A stretch of 64,000 nucleotides of DNA from Isoetes taiwanensis (Eukaryota; Streptophyta; Lycopodiopsida; Isoetales; Isoetaceae). Position numbers and translations under genes: made by a program. The notes under the pieces are model-generated. The model ran no database searches. It saw nothing but the letters and a program-made list of their open reading frames with translations, and was not told where the DNA came from. Numbering within the stretch: the first letter of the stretch is position 1; each line of letters opens with the position of its first letter. Location of the stretch: positions 372,001 to 436,000 of the forward strand of contig JAJEKV010000145.1 in the NCBI GenBank assembly GCA_021234155.1, given 5' to 3'. This document shows, in pieces, positions 1-10,820 of the stretch.

Positions 1-1114
1 ATGTCATAGCTGTTATGGCTCCATTAAGGGCCATCCGATCACCATCGAAATTGGTCTAAATCCTCCATTTTCATAACAGGTGTTATGAAGTAGAAGTATG
101 TCATAGATGTTATGGCTCCATTAAAATCACTGATCAAGATTGATCTCAACCATTGGATCACTATAAAGTTGAGGGGGCGTGTGTTAAGGGTTGAAGGAAC
201 AATTGCATCAATTGCAAATTTCATGCAAAATTTCTGTGTTTTGTAAAGGACGAGGACAAATATATGTGTCCATGGCATCTCTAGCATAATTACAATGGCA
301 TAAGATAAGTTGTTGCCTCCTTTGACAAGCTGTTAAGTGAGGCTTTAGCTTAAGCTTCAAATTTTTTATCTTCGCAAGCATTCAACAAGTGAAATTCCAA
401 AGGTCCACTTCCATGAAAATACAAAGAGTGCTAAGGATAAAGAAGCATAAAGCATATAAAACTAAGGCCACAAAAAAACTGTGGATTCAAAAGACATGCA
501 AAGTACCATTCCATCCAATGTGTAGAATTATGAGTAATATCTTCTTCTCCAATTGAAAGATTGATATTCTAGATTCTCTCTCTCTCCCTCTCTCTCAAGA
601 ATACTGCCCCTCAAATTTGTTCACTTTGTTCACATATTCAAAGCTCGGGATAAAGGAGGTTTGTTCTGGTTGAAATTAAAAATTTTTGGTTTAGCTAGCC
701 ATTGTAGAAAAGATTTCAATAGATTTTATGCATATTCTTATAACGACAATACAATTTTTCGATTAAGAACTTGGAGATATTGGACTAGTTGAAGGAACAT
801 TAGGGAAAGTTCCAATTGGTCCCAACATTGGTGCTAAATATGCGAACAACACACGCAGTGGTTGGGTGCATCCAAGAAAGCATGTGTCTTGTCTATGTGT
901 GGTGATTAATATATTTAGCGTACACTTATTAGTCTAGGTATGCTCGCAGTTGCATGTTTAGACAATAAAAATTTATAAATTCCATGAAGAACAATATCTA
1001 AAGGATATGGCACATAAATAGGATACTATAGATGGGCAAAAAGTAGAAGAGGGCCATGCAAGATGCGTCTTTAGCATGATTTAAAGTTGCCGCCATATCA
1101 TTTATCAAGCCCTC
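1..1114. other. no gene recognised
   Basis: AT-rich stretch with many stops in all frames. It contains short simple repeats, such as a CT-rich run near 575-597, but no exon, RNA gene or mobile-element end that I can recognise. Confidence 0.5.
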
Positions 1115-1140
1115 GAGCACCAGCCACACTCCTATTTAAA
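1115..1140 (+). promoter_or_regulatory. upstream motif and TATA-like box of copy A
   Basis: GAGCACCAGCCAC (1115-1127) followed by TATTTAAA (1133-1140), about 65 bp before the ATG at 1205. The motif is a diverged form of the GCCAGAGCACTAGCCGC element found upstream of copies C and D of the same small-gene family. Function is inferred from its position and repeated occurrence only. Confidence 0.45.
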
Positions 1141-1204
1141 ACTCCTTCACGTATTATTTGAGCACAAATGTTACATACATAAACGATTTGCATTTAGTAT
1201 AGAA

Positions 1205-1515
1205 ATGGGCAAATTAGCAAGGCTTTTAGAATTGAACCGAATTGAATTGGCTTTTATCGTCTGTGAAGACCAATAAACCCCTAAGGGAACAAACAAAGAC
1301 CACAATAGATGTATTTTTAGAGCGATGCTTACATCTTTGCTTAAGAAGCAATTCTAAAAAAGCGGCTCAACTTTGTGCATTTTATCACATAAGAGAGGAA
1401 TGTTCTTGTTGCAATTCTTCATTGGGCAATTGCTTCCGCTATTTTAGGACAAGAATGCCAAAATGGCGCTCTAACAGAATTAGGCAGGATGATGAGTAGC
1501 ATTTTGGATAGGTAG
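1205..1515 (+). pseudogene. small CRCC-family protein, copy A, broken by an insertion
   Basis: Broken member of an unrecognised small-protein family with intact copies at 2326-2553, 17845-18069 and 19533-19751. It begins MGKLARLLE at 1205, and the flank around the ATG closely matches copy D (TAGAAATGGG). About 75 bp of foreign sequence then introduces a stop. The family frame resumes near 1303 with DVFLER, then LRSNSKKAAQL and FYHIREECSCC. A further shift precedes the C-terminal GALTEL and SSILDR, ending at TAG 1513-1515. The insert (roughly 1236-1300) resembles the reverse complement of the LINE 3' ends in this window: TTTTATCGTC, then GAAGACCAAT, beside a short AATTG/GAATT repeat. This copy cannot encode the family protein without repair, so I call it a pseudogene. 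Confidence 0.7.
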
Positions 1516-1529
1516 AGGCATTCCTGGCA

Positions 1530-2320
1530 CCAAAGTATAAAGGTTGCAAATTAGTGTTTCTGCAGAAAACGTACACAGGGGAGCTACTGCAGATCTCTAC
1601 GCAATATAGAAAAAAAGAACCTGGAATGGAGAGATATTGATAATGTGATATACGCAGATTTGGTTTCCAAAGGGTTACATCAACAAGATAGTTTTTTAAA
1701 ATTTTAAATTGATACCAACATGAACATAGGACCTAAAAGTAAAAATATACCAACTATTCACTTGTAGTTTGGAAGGGAGACTGGTTACATTAGTGTAGAT
1801 CCATTTGGGTTGTATTTCTTTGAAGAGATAAAAAAAAATCTTCATCTGTATAATCCTTCATGTTGCAATAAAACAAGTGTTAAACTGAAATAGTTTTCTT
1901 GTGGTCCTGAGCACATGTATCTAAGCTAGTACAAGTTGTGGACCCAAGTTACCCTTGTATGAGCACATTCCTCCACACAATTGATGCTTGTTCTTATCAA
2001 TTGGATGAGTGTAACAAAATGTGTGGTCAATATGCTATTGGATTGAATGCAAAATTAATAAGAAATACTTATCAATACCTTTCCTCCAAATTTCAAACTC
2101 TTCTATCACAATATTATGTGACTTGAAACCACCAAAGTCAAAACCTAGAAGACCTATGTTGCATTATAGAACATAATCAATCAATAGATTTAATGATAGG
2201 AAAAATGAATGTTATTATTTCAAAATATGTAACAGACAATCGCTTATTCCTGCTCCTTTTTCCACTGCTCTAAGATCGACAAGGGTCCGATTGGCCACAG
2301 CAATCAATAGAAGTAGAGTG
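1530..2320. other. intergenic, nothing recognised
   Basis: AT-rich spacer between copies A and B, which converge on it. No coding motif, RNA gene or transposon end was recognised. The short open frame at 1938-2126 has no family resemblance. Confidence 0.45.
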
Positions 2321-2325
2321 TGCTT

Positions 2326-2553
2326 CTACTTGTCTAAGATGCTGATGACCAACCAATCAGATTCGGTAAGCGCATTAATGTTGCTATGCTGCAGAATGGG
2401 AAGAAGAGGGGGTGGAGACGTTGATCTGCAACAACGACATTCGTCTCTCATCGCATAGAAAGCAGTGAGATGAGGCATTCGTCGAGGATTAGTTCTAAGT
2501 CTGGAAGAAGCAGTGCTAAATGCATCCTCCAGAACTATTGCCAATCGGCCCAT
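2326..2553 (-). CDS. small CRCC-family protein, copy B (75 aa, unknown function)
   Basis: Intact single-exon frame of 75 residues. The N-terminus is MGRLAIVLEDAF, the central block is FYAMRDECRCC, a Ser/Pro-rich linker follows, and the C-terminus is NALTESDWLVISILDK. The same three blocks occur in the same order in copies C and D, while the linker varies. No signal peptide or membrane segment is apparent. The basic N-terminal half and the paired cysteines (CRCC) could suggest metal or nucleic-acid contact, but that is speculation. I do not recognise the family. Conservation of both ends with a variable linker among three open copies argues for a real translated gene. A TATA-like box and the family upstream motif lie 70-105 bp before the start. 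Confidence 0.65.
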   Translation of the reverse strand: MGRLAIVLEDAFSTASSRLRTNPRRMPHLTAFYAMRDECRCCRSTSPPPLLPILQHSNINALTESDWLVISILDK

Positions 2554-2620
2554 TTTGGTTGAATCAGAGCAGCGACTTTACGAGCAAGAATAGGAATAAT
2601 TTGTGAAAGGCTAAGAGTGC

Positions 2621-2656
2621 AATAAATACGGGGAAGTGATGGCTAGTGATCTGGCG
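2621..2656 (-). promoter_or_regulatory. upstream motif and TATA-like box of copy B
   Basis: On the minus strand CGCCAGATCACTAGCCATC (around 2638-2656) precedes a TATTTATT box (around 2622-2629), with the ATG at 2553. The core CCAGAnCACTAGCC matches the element in front of copies C and D. Confidence 0.5.
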
Positions 2657-2659
2657 GCC

Positions 2660-3254
2660 CGAAGAGTATGGCGGTTGTTGGACATCTAGATCTGTTTTGC
2701 TTTTCGTTTTTTATTGACCTCGGACGGCCGCCATTATTTTCAACTTTCCATCATTCTTCTAAAAACCCACGTTTCAACAATATCATAATATATCATAAAT
2801 TACTTTGGATGCCCCATGGAATAGATATCTATATATTCAAATCGATCTAGGCCATTTATCATAAATGCCACGAGGTGGCAAAGCTGCAATCCTTGAACCT
2901 CTAATGGGCGCTGCAATCCTTGAACCTCTAATGGGCATGCATGGGGCATGAACCCCATCTTTGAACGGTTGGATCGGGGAAGGTGCCTTCGAAATAAAGG
3001 TAGACTTATTTCATATAATAAATTAAATCAATCTCAAGCAGTTGCTTAGGGATGGCGAGGTGGCACACCTTTGACTGTCAATGGTGCACCGAAAGTGGCA
3101 ACAAGGGAAAGTTCATTAATTAAAGAAGTTGCAAGGAAAGTTCTAAAAAGAAGGAAGTTGTCATTTATGTCGTCATTTATTAAAGTTTACTGTTATCTTC
3201 CTAAGGAAAGTAGCAAAGATTTTAAAGCTAAGGTAAGGTTATCGGACTGGCCGA
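2660..3254. other. no gene recognised
   Basis: Short open frames at 2668-2850 and 3071-3277 show no recognisable domain. A short direct repeat, CTGCAATCCTTGAACCTCTA, occurs twice between 2884 and 2932. Confidence 0.4.
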
Positions 3255-3320
3255 GGCTGATAACTAAAAATGCGTGACCAATGCTGTACGTCCGAGGCCA
3301 CACATTTTTGGTTATCAGCC
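3255..3320. repeat. 22-bp inverted repeat (hairpin)
   Basis: Arms at 3255-3276 and 3299-3320 are near-perfect reverse complements (core GGCTGATAACTAAAAAT / ATTTTTGGTTATCAGCC) around a 22-bp loop. The phrase TTATCGGACT or TTATCGGGCT recurs near 3239, 3341 and 3413, so a small fold-back element may cover about 3237-3425. No target duplication was established. Confidence 0.5.
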
Positions 3321-3429
3321 GAGGCAAAGACTAATAACCACCTTATCGGGCTGATATCTTATTATCTCCTAGTACTGATAATTAGTTACCACTCCTAGGA
3401 GTGATAACTTAATTATCGGACTCTTGGGT

Positions 3430-4560
3430 ACTCCAAGATTTAGAAGCGAATGCTCATTGGCCATGACTAACTACACCAAAGCTACCATTTGTGTTCCACG
3501 GGTCGTCAATGGCACTAATCTTCCTCTGGAATATGCATTAGGGTTTTTACAAGCGGCAATCCATTCCTTTGCATTGTCGTGATGCGGCTATAGATGCTTG
3601 GAATTTGTGGACTGCTTAGAGTAGTAGCTGTCATGCAACAATTTTCTCCTTTTAGGGTCTTTCCTGTATTTTTTACTCGAAATGCATGGACATAAGGTAT
3701 GTTAATTCTCAAAGCAAATTCAGCAAATTCAGATTCGTTGGAGGATTGCTTAAACTTCTGTCTCCAAGAATGATTGAAATTTTGTGTTTCTAGTAAATGG
3801 GTGTATTAATCACAAGGTTTTTCTTCCAGCACAAGTGAATCAAACGTTTCGTATATACATTTGCACTACGCCGAGCATAAGCACGTGAATTGCTTACCTC
3901 CGGGGAAGGCAAGCAGACAGTTACGGAAAACTTCTTAAGACCTTGTGAATTGTAAAAAAAGCCACATCTCAGGCTAATGTAGTACAGAATAGGGCAGAAG
4001 AATATAAAGAGGATGCCTTAGTTTCATCACCATCTTCCTGTTATTCTGTGTGTTTTTTTAGCTCATACCACTTTCTCTTCTTCTTTTTTCCTCCTTGGAA
4101 AGGATTGCTTATACATGTCCGTTTGAGATCTCCCATTAAGCTAAATCCATGTCTACGAAAGGGTTGAAACAAAAGAAGGTTGATGTAAGATGTTTCGTTG
4201 AAGTTCTCAACACCTTCATGGAAATAAGCACCGTACCTACCTTGTGGAGAAGGTAGAGTTCTATATGATCATATTTTTCTATCTTAGTATCATTTTGAGT
4301 ACATAAAATAAGCTCTTTCAAGTTATTATTACGTGAATGCACCAAGTTATTGCAGCAAAACACCATAGATCATTGTAGCATATAATCGTTTCACATAATA
4401 TTCCTTGACAGTTTGAAAAGCATTAAAACAAAGTAACTATTAACTTAGAAAGTGGCAGGGCCGATGTAGTTTCTTTTCCTACACTGAATGCAAGGACAAA
4501 TGTGACAAGAAGCTTCAGTATGTCTATAATCCAGGACATTCAAACAATCTCGCACGAGGA
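3430..4560. other. no gene recognised
   Basis: No supported exon or mobile-element end. The short open frames here have no domain signature. Confidence 0.4.
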
Positions 4561-4565
4561 GATTA

Positions 4566-5680
4566 AGAATAGAATAGAATAGAATAAGATTTTTTAGCGT
4601 CCACGGAGACCGATTGGCCTATGGGACCCAAACAAAAAGAGAGCAGCAAGCGTATTACTGACAGGATTAAAAAACCCCTGCCCCAAAGGGTTTTCGAGGG
4701 AAAAACCTTAGCAGTAATAAGTATGCTGGCACGCTGTACAATTATATAGGACAGTTCAATACCGTCCCGGAGGACACAACTAAGTCCGTGCATCCATAAC
4801 TTTCTGGAGATATGACCCCAACAAACCCACTGACGCCGTATTCAATAACTAACGGTTGGCCAGGCACTAGTAATCGAACATATCGCTCTCGGATATGGGC
4901 AACGCTGGGCAGATCTGGAGGGCATGACATTCATCCTCAATGGCACCTTGGTGGTAACACTGGCAAAGCCTTTGCTCTCGTGCTTCCCGAGCCCAACGTC
5001 CTGTCTCAATGCGGAGGCGGTGTGCACCGGTGCGAATGAAAGCTATAAGTCTGCGCGTCTACATGGGCAATTGGGTGTACAAGTACTGGTGTGGGCCTCT
5101 CGTGAGCCTAGGATTGACTTGTCACGATAGTGTGCCGCCTTTAACGCGTCGAGCATCCGCATCCCGTGAGCTTGCGAAAGAAAGTAGCATCTAAGTACAG
5201 CTTAAGTGCCTTGTGATCTTTCTTTGTCCTTACATTTACGCATTTGTTTGCCTGTACACCCCAGCGTGAGAATCACTGAGCTTTCTTGTCCTTCCAGCAG
5301 GCTTTCAGACGTTGGGGACGCATCGCCGTGGCCAAAGCAAGGTTGGACAAACGCGTATCACCCATAGCGACCACCTTCTGGAAGTAAATGATATGGCGTT
5401 CCAATGCAGCCCGTTGAAGGGGTAGAAAACCTGTCTCCTGGAGTATGATCTGGTATGGAACTGTAGACTTTACCCCAAAGGCTCGTGCCAAGAAGGCTTT
5501 TCGGCACCTGCTCGAGGTCATTCCAGGTGTTGAGGGATATCACCGGACCCCACACTTCTGCCCCATACAAAAGGACCGGCTCGACCAAGGCCCGAAACAA
5601 GTGGGACTGGTGGCCCCAGGCATACAACTCTGCCTTGTGGCTGTTGTTCTGCATGGCATATAGTGCTTTCCAACCCCCAG
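4566..5680 (-). mobile_element. 5'-truncated LINE, (TTCTA)n 3' end
   Basis: Minus-strand LINE fragment. Its 3' tail is the AGAAT-repeat run at 4566-4586 (TTCTA repeats on the coding strand). It is preceded by the terminal block with the elements TTGG...CTCCGTGGACG and by a C/G-rich hairpin near 4667-4709, both shared with the copies at 6041, 12968 and 31185. Coding remnants at 5273-5654 match the post-RT region of the larger element at 26.5-31.2 kb, for example LVEPVLLYGAEVWG, TWNDLEQ and ERHIIYF, but in shifted frames. Further downstream is a Cys/His-type C-terminal region (AIEDECHAL). The 5' end is lost at about 5680, where similarity to the larger element stops. It is not functional. Confidence 0.75.
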
Positions 5681-5694
5681 GGAATGTTCAAAAA

Positions 5695-5945
5695 TCGGTC
5701 ATATGAAAATTGTGACTATAATGCAGCACGAACAGGAGCTGGAATTGCTGTAAGAAAGTTGGAATGTGTTGTTGGAATGAGTTTCGTCAACTATAATATC
5801 CTATTTGATGCTTATGGGGGGGGCATGCAACATTCAGGAAATCGAACAAATAATCGAGAAAATGAAGAGTGAAACTTTGAAGGCTGACTCTGTCATGGTA
5901 GATGGGGTTGTAAGCATATTCTTGAATATTCTAATCTACTGACGG
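5695..5945 (+). pseudogene. pentatricopeptide-repeat (PPR) protein fragment
   Basis: A coding-looking stretch reads FVNYNILFDAYG and then, after a run of seven Gs that shifts the frame, NIQEIEQIIEKMKSETLKAD and SVMVDGVVSIF. The spacing and residues (YN.L.DAYG, then EEMKS..L.AD) fit the 35-residue PPR helix pair of plant organellar RNA-binding proteins. Only one to two repeats are visible, with no start codon and no continuation on either side. It therefore looks like a broken or captured fragment beside a truncated LINE. The family assignment rests on the motif pattern alone. Confidence 0.45.
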
Positions 5946-6040
5946 AAGAGATTTGCTAATACTAATAAAGGAAATGCCTTAAAGTGTAATATAACGATTT
6001 TAAGATTTTGTCTAGAATAGGATCCAATTATTGTTTAATT

Positions 6041-6235
6041 AAGAATAGAATAGAATAGAATAGAATAGAATAGAATAGAATAGAATAGAATAGAATAGAA
6101 TTTTTATCGTCCATGGAGACCAATTGGCCTATGGGACCCAACAAGAGGCGCAGCAAGCGTATTACTACTCGGGTTAAAAGACTCCCTCCCCGCCCTAAAG
6201 GGTTGTTTGGGGGAAAAATTGTGACAAGAATAGGC
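6041..6235 (-). mobile_element. LINE 3'-end fragment with long pentamer tail
   Basis: About twelve AGAAT units (6041-6100) followed by TTTTTATCGTCC, then GAGACCAATTGGCC, is the reverse complement of the LINE 3' terminus found at 13.6 and 31.2 kb. The G/C-rich hairpin block is also present (about 6176-6215). Only the last ~135 bp of the element remain. Confidence 0.75.
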
Positions 6236-6889
6236 TTACTGTCAAACCGTGACCCGGGTTAAGATATGAATGTATGCCTCAATTAAGTTTTCCATAAAAC
6301 TCAACTTAGAGCATTCGCTACTAGTCATATTAATGGTTTTACTATCATTATTTTCTCATAAGATGTCATGACAAAAATCCTACATGGCTATTTCTTTGCT
6401 AATTCATGTAATAATCATCAATTTTTTGTCCTACTTTCCTTTAGACTAGATTCACAGTCATCAAATTAAAAATAGCAACCATGCACGAACCTCAGGGGCA
6501 ATTCACTAGTCAACACAAAATAGCAAGTTCAAACGATAACCAGCAAGGTAGTTAATGTTGGTACTCTTGGCCCCAGCCATACACTAATTGCAACTCCTGA
6601 AAAATGAAGATTAAAAATAGTAACTGCAAAAATAACTAGTTTACTAATAGCACTTTGGAAGCGCCACCCAATCTATAGGGATGGTGTAATCCGAATATAA
6701 GAAATTGTGCCACCCATCCATGTTGAGAATTTAGCTTAAAACTTCATGACTTTTGACTAGATGCACATTCCCATTTGTGCGACAGGACAACTGAGAAGGT
6801 AAAATCCCAAACAAGATTTGCATTGAAGACACTAATACTTCACCATGTGATGACCTGAAGTCTTCTAATAAATTTTAAGGAAAGAAGAT
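6236..6889. other. no gene recognised
   Basis: AT-rich sequence without a recognised exon, RNA or transposon end. Confidence 0.4.
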
Positions 6890-6976
6890 ATGGATCCCTT
6901 GAATCAGTTCCTTGAGAGCAGATTCTCTTTGAAGGAAAATTATGGCAAAGAAATGGGATTATTACAGGAAACAAAG
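6890..6976 (+). pseudogene. exon-like start of an unrecognised protein
   Basis: ATG at 6890 opens MDPLNQFLESRFSLKENYG followed by KEMGLLQETK, ending at a possible donor AAAG|GTTGAG. It sits about 200 bp before an array of repeated exon-like units whose peptide (LYAKLVHEAEINLM...) has a similar amphipathic, coiled-coil-like composition. It may be the first exon of the gene that supplied those units. No family was recognised and no complete model can be built. Confidence 0.25.
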
Positions 6977-7187
6977 GTTGAGATATACAATGGAAGCATA
7001 GGTCAAATGGCAGGACCTTAAACTCCCACGCTCAAGGTCATGGGTTCAAGTATGGCCAACATCGGTCTAGTAATATGGACCTTAAAAATTCATTGCCCCG
7101 AGGTTACGGATTCAAGTATGACCAATTGATTTTGTGGCAGAGATCTTAAACCTGCCATATATACTAGATAATCACATGCAAAGCAGC

Positions 7188-8172
7188 TTTTATGCTAAGC
7201 TGGTCCATGAGGCCGAGATAAACTTAATGGCAAGGTTACAGGAATAATCAGAAGATGGATCCTCCTACTAGTTCCTGTCTGTGGTATCACAACTAGATAG
7301 TGGATTGGTTTCCATATAATATGTAGCATGCCGGTCTGTGGTATCACAGCTAGATAGTGGATTGGTTTCCATATAATATGTAGCATGGGGAAGAGAGGAC
7401 TCTTTATGCTAAGCTGGTCATGAGGTCGAGATAAACTTAATGGCAAAGTTACAGGAATATCAGAAGATGGATAAAATTGACAGAAGTGCCATGAAATTTG
7501 AGCACTTAAAATGGAAGGTAGAAGATGCCATTGAGTAGAAGGGCTCCTACCAGTTCCTGTGGTATCGCAACTACTAGATAATCACATGCAAAGCAGCTCC
7601 TACTAGTTCCTGTGGTATCGCAGCTAGATAGTGGATTGATTTTCATATAATATGTAGCATGGGGAACAGAGGACTCTTTATGCTAAGTTGGTCCATGAGA
7701 CCGAGATAAACTTAATGGCAAGGTTACAGGAATATCAGAAGATGGATGAAATTGACGGAAGTGCCATGAAATTTGAGCACTTAAAATGGAAGGTAGAAGA
7801 TGCCATTGAGTAGAAGGGCTCCTACCAGTTCCTGTGGTATCGCAGCTAGGTAGTGGATTGGACCGGCCATATGTACTAGACAATCACATGCAAAGCAGCT
7901 CCTACTAGTTCTTGTGGTATCGCAACTAGATAGTGGATTGGTTTCCATATGATATGTAGCATGGGGAAGAGAGGACTCTTTATGCTAAGCTGGTCCATGA
8001 GGTCGAGGTAAACTTAATGGCAATATTATAGGAATATTAGAAAATGGATGAAATTGACGAAAGTGCCATGAAATTTGAGCACTTAAAATGGAAGGTAGAA
8101 GATGCCATTGAGTAGAAGGGCTCCTACCAGTTCCTGCGGTATTGCAGCTAGGTAGTGGATTGGTTTCCATAT
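7188..8172 (+). repeat. tandem array of four exon-like units
   Basis: Units begin near 7188, 7398, 7672 and 7974, each with the phrase TTTATGCTAAG then TGGTCCATGAG. The last two are about 302 bp apart. The better units are open as LYAKLVHEAEINLMARLQEY, QKMDEIDGSAMKFEHL, KWKVEDAIE, stop, which looks like the helical C-terminal exon of a protein. The rest of each unit is a non-coding phrase with CTCCTACCAGTTCCTG and GGTTTCCATAT. The first unit lacks the later half and the fourth is cut at 8172 by a CACTA terminus. Other copies read through the same point as CCATATAATATG or CCATATGATATG. The host gene is not recognised. Confidence 0.6.
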
Positions 8173-8282
8173 CACTATAAGAGAAGGGGTCCATTAGTGT
8201 CACCAAAACGTCACCACAATATTGAAAAGTGTACAACATTTTTTTAGAAGTGATGCGACAGGTGCCACATTTTGTGTCACCT

Positions 8283-8640
8283 ATAGCCTGACTCTTTATG
8301 TCACCAACAATGTCAGTAACTTGGTTATGATGCTATAGATGTTGCTATTAGCATCAGCGTCACCAGTTGTTGTACATATAGCATCAATGTTAGTGTCAGT
8401 GCCCACTAGTGACGTTATAGGTAGTGTTATTAGCATCATATATAGTGTCAGTAATTGTCACATGTATAACATCAGTCTTAGTGTCATTGTCCATCAGTGA
8501 CGTTATAAGTGTTGTTATTAGCATCAAATATAGTGTCAGTAGTTGCTACACATATAACATCAGTGTTAATGTCAGGACCCACTGGTGACATTATAGGTGG
8601 TGTTATTAGCATCAAATATAATAGCACCTTTAGTATCACA
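8283..8640. repeat. CACTA subterminal repeats, 81-89 bp period
   Basis: The phrase TATTAGCATCA recurs at about 8346, 8427, 8515 and 8604. Each is followed by TATAACATCAGT-like and GTGACGTTATAGGT-like phrases. Reiterated subterminal motifs are characteristic of En/Spm elements, where they bind the element's regulatory protein. That role is inferred here. Confidence 0.65.
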
Positions 8641-8996
8641 CGTTTTGTCATAGCTGAGGCAAACTGGAACGATCGTTGAACTGGTTTTTATTGGCTTTGT
8701 TAAAGATTCAGCATTTTAGACAATCTACCTTATCTTTATTACTTATTGTACCATTCATAAGTACATAATCTTATTTGCTTCAACATTATAAATAATGTTA
8801 AAATATCAATAGTTGTGTTCATATCGCCTTTGATGTTAGCACTTGATTCATCATGAAAAGTCAATAAAACTATATAGTATTACATTAAGTCACTAAGATT
8901 GCATCACAAATACAAAAACACATTAATGATTACCATTAAAGATGGAATAGGCCATCATTAATATAGATAGGAACATACATGACCATTTGAAAAAAA

Positions 8997-9720
8997 TTAT
9001 ACAGTCAAACTTACAAGTGATTCCTCATCCCTTATATCTTGCTCAATATCCTCTAACTCATCATCACCAAGTTGTAGTTGCAGTAGATGTTGAGGCACAC
9101 TTTCAACTTCAACGTTCTCGTCAACGGCATAGTCCATGACAACATGATGCGATGATTGCATTAACAAAGATAACACATCATTCCCAATTGGACCGTGATT
9201 ATCTTCATATTGAGCCTGTGTGTCAACCTTGTATTCTGGAATACCTATTTCATCATAGGTTACATCATCAGTCAAGTGTAGGAGGAGGTGTCTGGTTGGC
9301 TTCCTCAAAAGATTCATCATGCAAAGTTAATGGATCAATCATACGACGAGATGTAGGGGTCGCATGAACCACAATCCACCAATCATTATCTTTCTGGTTC
9401 TTATGGAAGAAAACATGTTCAACTTGCCTTGGAAAAACAAAAGGCTCATCCATATCTCTCAAAAATTGAGTGGAGTTCACCTCATAAAAACCTGAAGGAC
9501 GTTGCCTCATTGTACGATTTCTTCCTCGATAAGATGCTTTGAACCACTTTGCCTTCAAAACATTCATTTTGAAGGAACGAAAATCAACTTCAATAATGTC
9601 TGTTATTTGAGCAACGTAATTGAGATCACTATCTACTGGTTGGTTGTCTTTGATAGAAGCTCAAAACATGCTGCAATGCCACAATCATATGTAACCCTGC
9701 CCTTGTCAATGCTCGCAACA
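8997..9720 (-). pseudogene. CACTA transposase C-terminal part (DUF4216-like)
   Basis: The frame at 9567-9268 reads MNVLKAKWFKASYRGRN, GFYEVNST, EPFVFPRQVEHVFFHKNQ and DWWIVVHATP. This matches the DUF4216 pattern that follows DUF4218 in plant CACTA transposases (alternating aromatic and acidic positions, then W.vV). An adjoining upstream stretch (about 9720-9633) with FRVASIDKGRVTYDCGIAA belongs to the same region in another frame. An acidic tail (VDENVEVESV, DDELEDIEQD) follows at 9320-8997. Frame changes between these pieces mean either introns I cannot place or decay. The function would be transposition of the surrounding element. Confidence 0.65.
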
Positions 9721-9919
9721 CGAAAATGTTGGTTGTATGCCCACATGGATGTGTGGAATCTTGTCTGCAATGCACATGTATTATCAACATGATCAACAAT
9801 AAAGATAACAAACTTAATGCAAACAATTGAATATATCTTTCTTGAACATCCAATTGCTACATTATAGGCATCTGGACAAATTTCAATGCCCTTCTCTTGC
9901 TCCTCTTCCATCTGACATA

Positions 9920-10480
9920 TTAACCACTCACTTGACATGATGTTAACTTCTCAGACACACTTGTGACCTTTGAATGTTTTCCATGACGAGATCGTTTTGC
10001 AAGGACTTGGTGTCTTCTATCATCCTCATCATTTTTTTGTGCAATCTCATACTTTTCTCGCCATTTATCTAAGCTATCACAATTTGCCATCACAAACTTG
10101 TTTATCTGTAAATACATCTCATCATCAAGTCTGCATTCTACCCCAAGGCCTTCAAGAACTTCTCCTATATCCTCCATATGTTGCTCTTATATATGTGGAG
10201 CATCCTCTTGTATTGATGTGGTGGCATCAGTCATGAAGAAAAGGATCTCCTGCACCAAATGCCCTTCTGCCATACATCCTTCTAGTCTAGCCATTTGACG
10301 AACAAAACCCTTTAAAACTTTCATATATTGTTCGAAAAAGAACATCCAACGTCCAGGAGCTGGTCCAACCAAATGAATCTCCTCTGGAAGATGTATTAAA
10401 AGATGCACTTGAAGATCAAAGAAGCTGGTAGGAACATCTCGCTCTAAGATGCATAATAACTCAATAACTTCAATCTCCAT
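9920..10480 (-). pseudogene. CACTA transposase middle part (DUF4218-like)
   Basis: 10480-10187 encodes FFDLQVHLLIHLPEEIHLVG, then GRWMFFFEQYMKVLKGFV and EGCMAEGHLVQEILFF. This is the hallmark order of DUF4218 (FFD..HLpiHLp.E, RWMyp.Er.mk.lK..v.n...pEgsiae.y...E...F). The next frame, 10177-9920, carries YLQINKFVMANCDSL, equivalent to the hyYvL.N...v segment, and then a basic stretch. It is part of the same element as the Tnp2 core upstream. Confidence 0.7.
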
Positions 10481-10820
10481 CTTTGATATATCAGAAGCAT
10501 TAATTCACCTACGATGCATAAATTGATATTAATACAATTTTACATACGAATTAAAAAACCATAGATTTTATACCTTGCAAAGTTTTCTAGTCGATAAATG
10601 ATATCCCGTATTTTTGGTGTCAAGCGATTATCTATAGTGCATGGTAGAACATGCTAAAATGAAAGGCAAATCTTGGTATCAGAAGATTATTTATCATGCA
10701 TTGCCGAATATGGTAAAGCAAGCTCTAAAGCAAATGCATGTAATTACTAATATGGTAAAGCAATGCGGATGTATATAATTACTAAATGCAGTTGATTTGA
10801 AATGTATCTACGAAAGGAAT

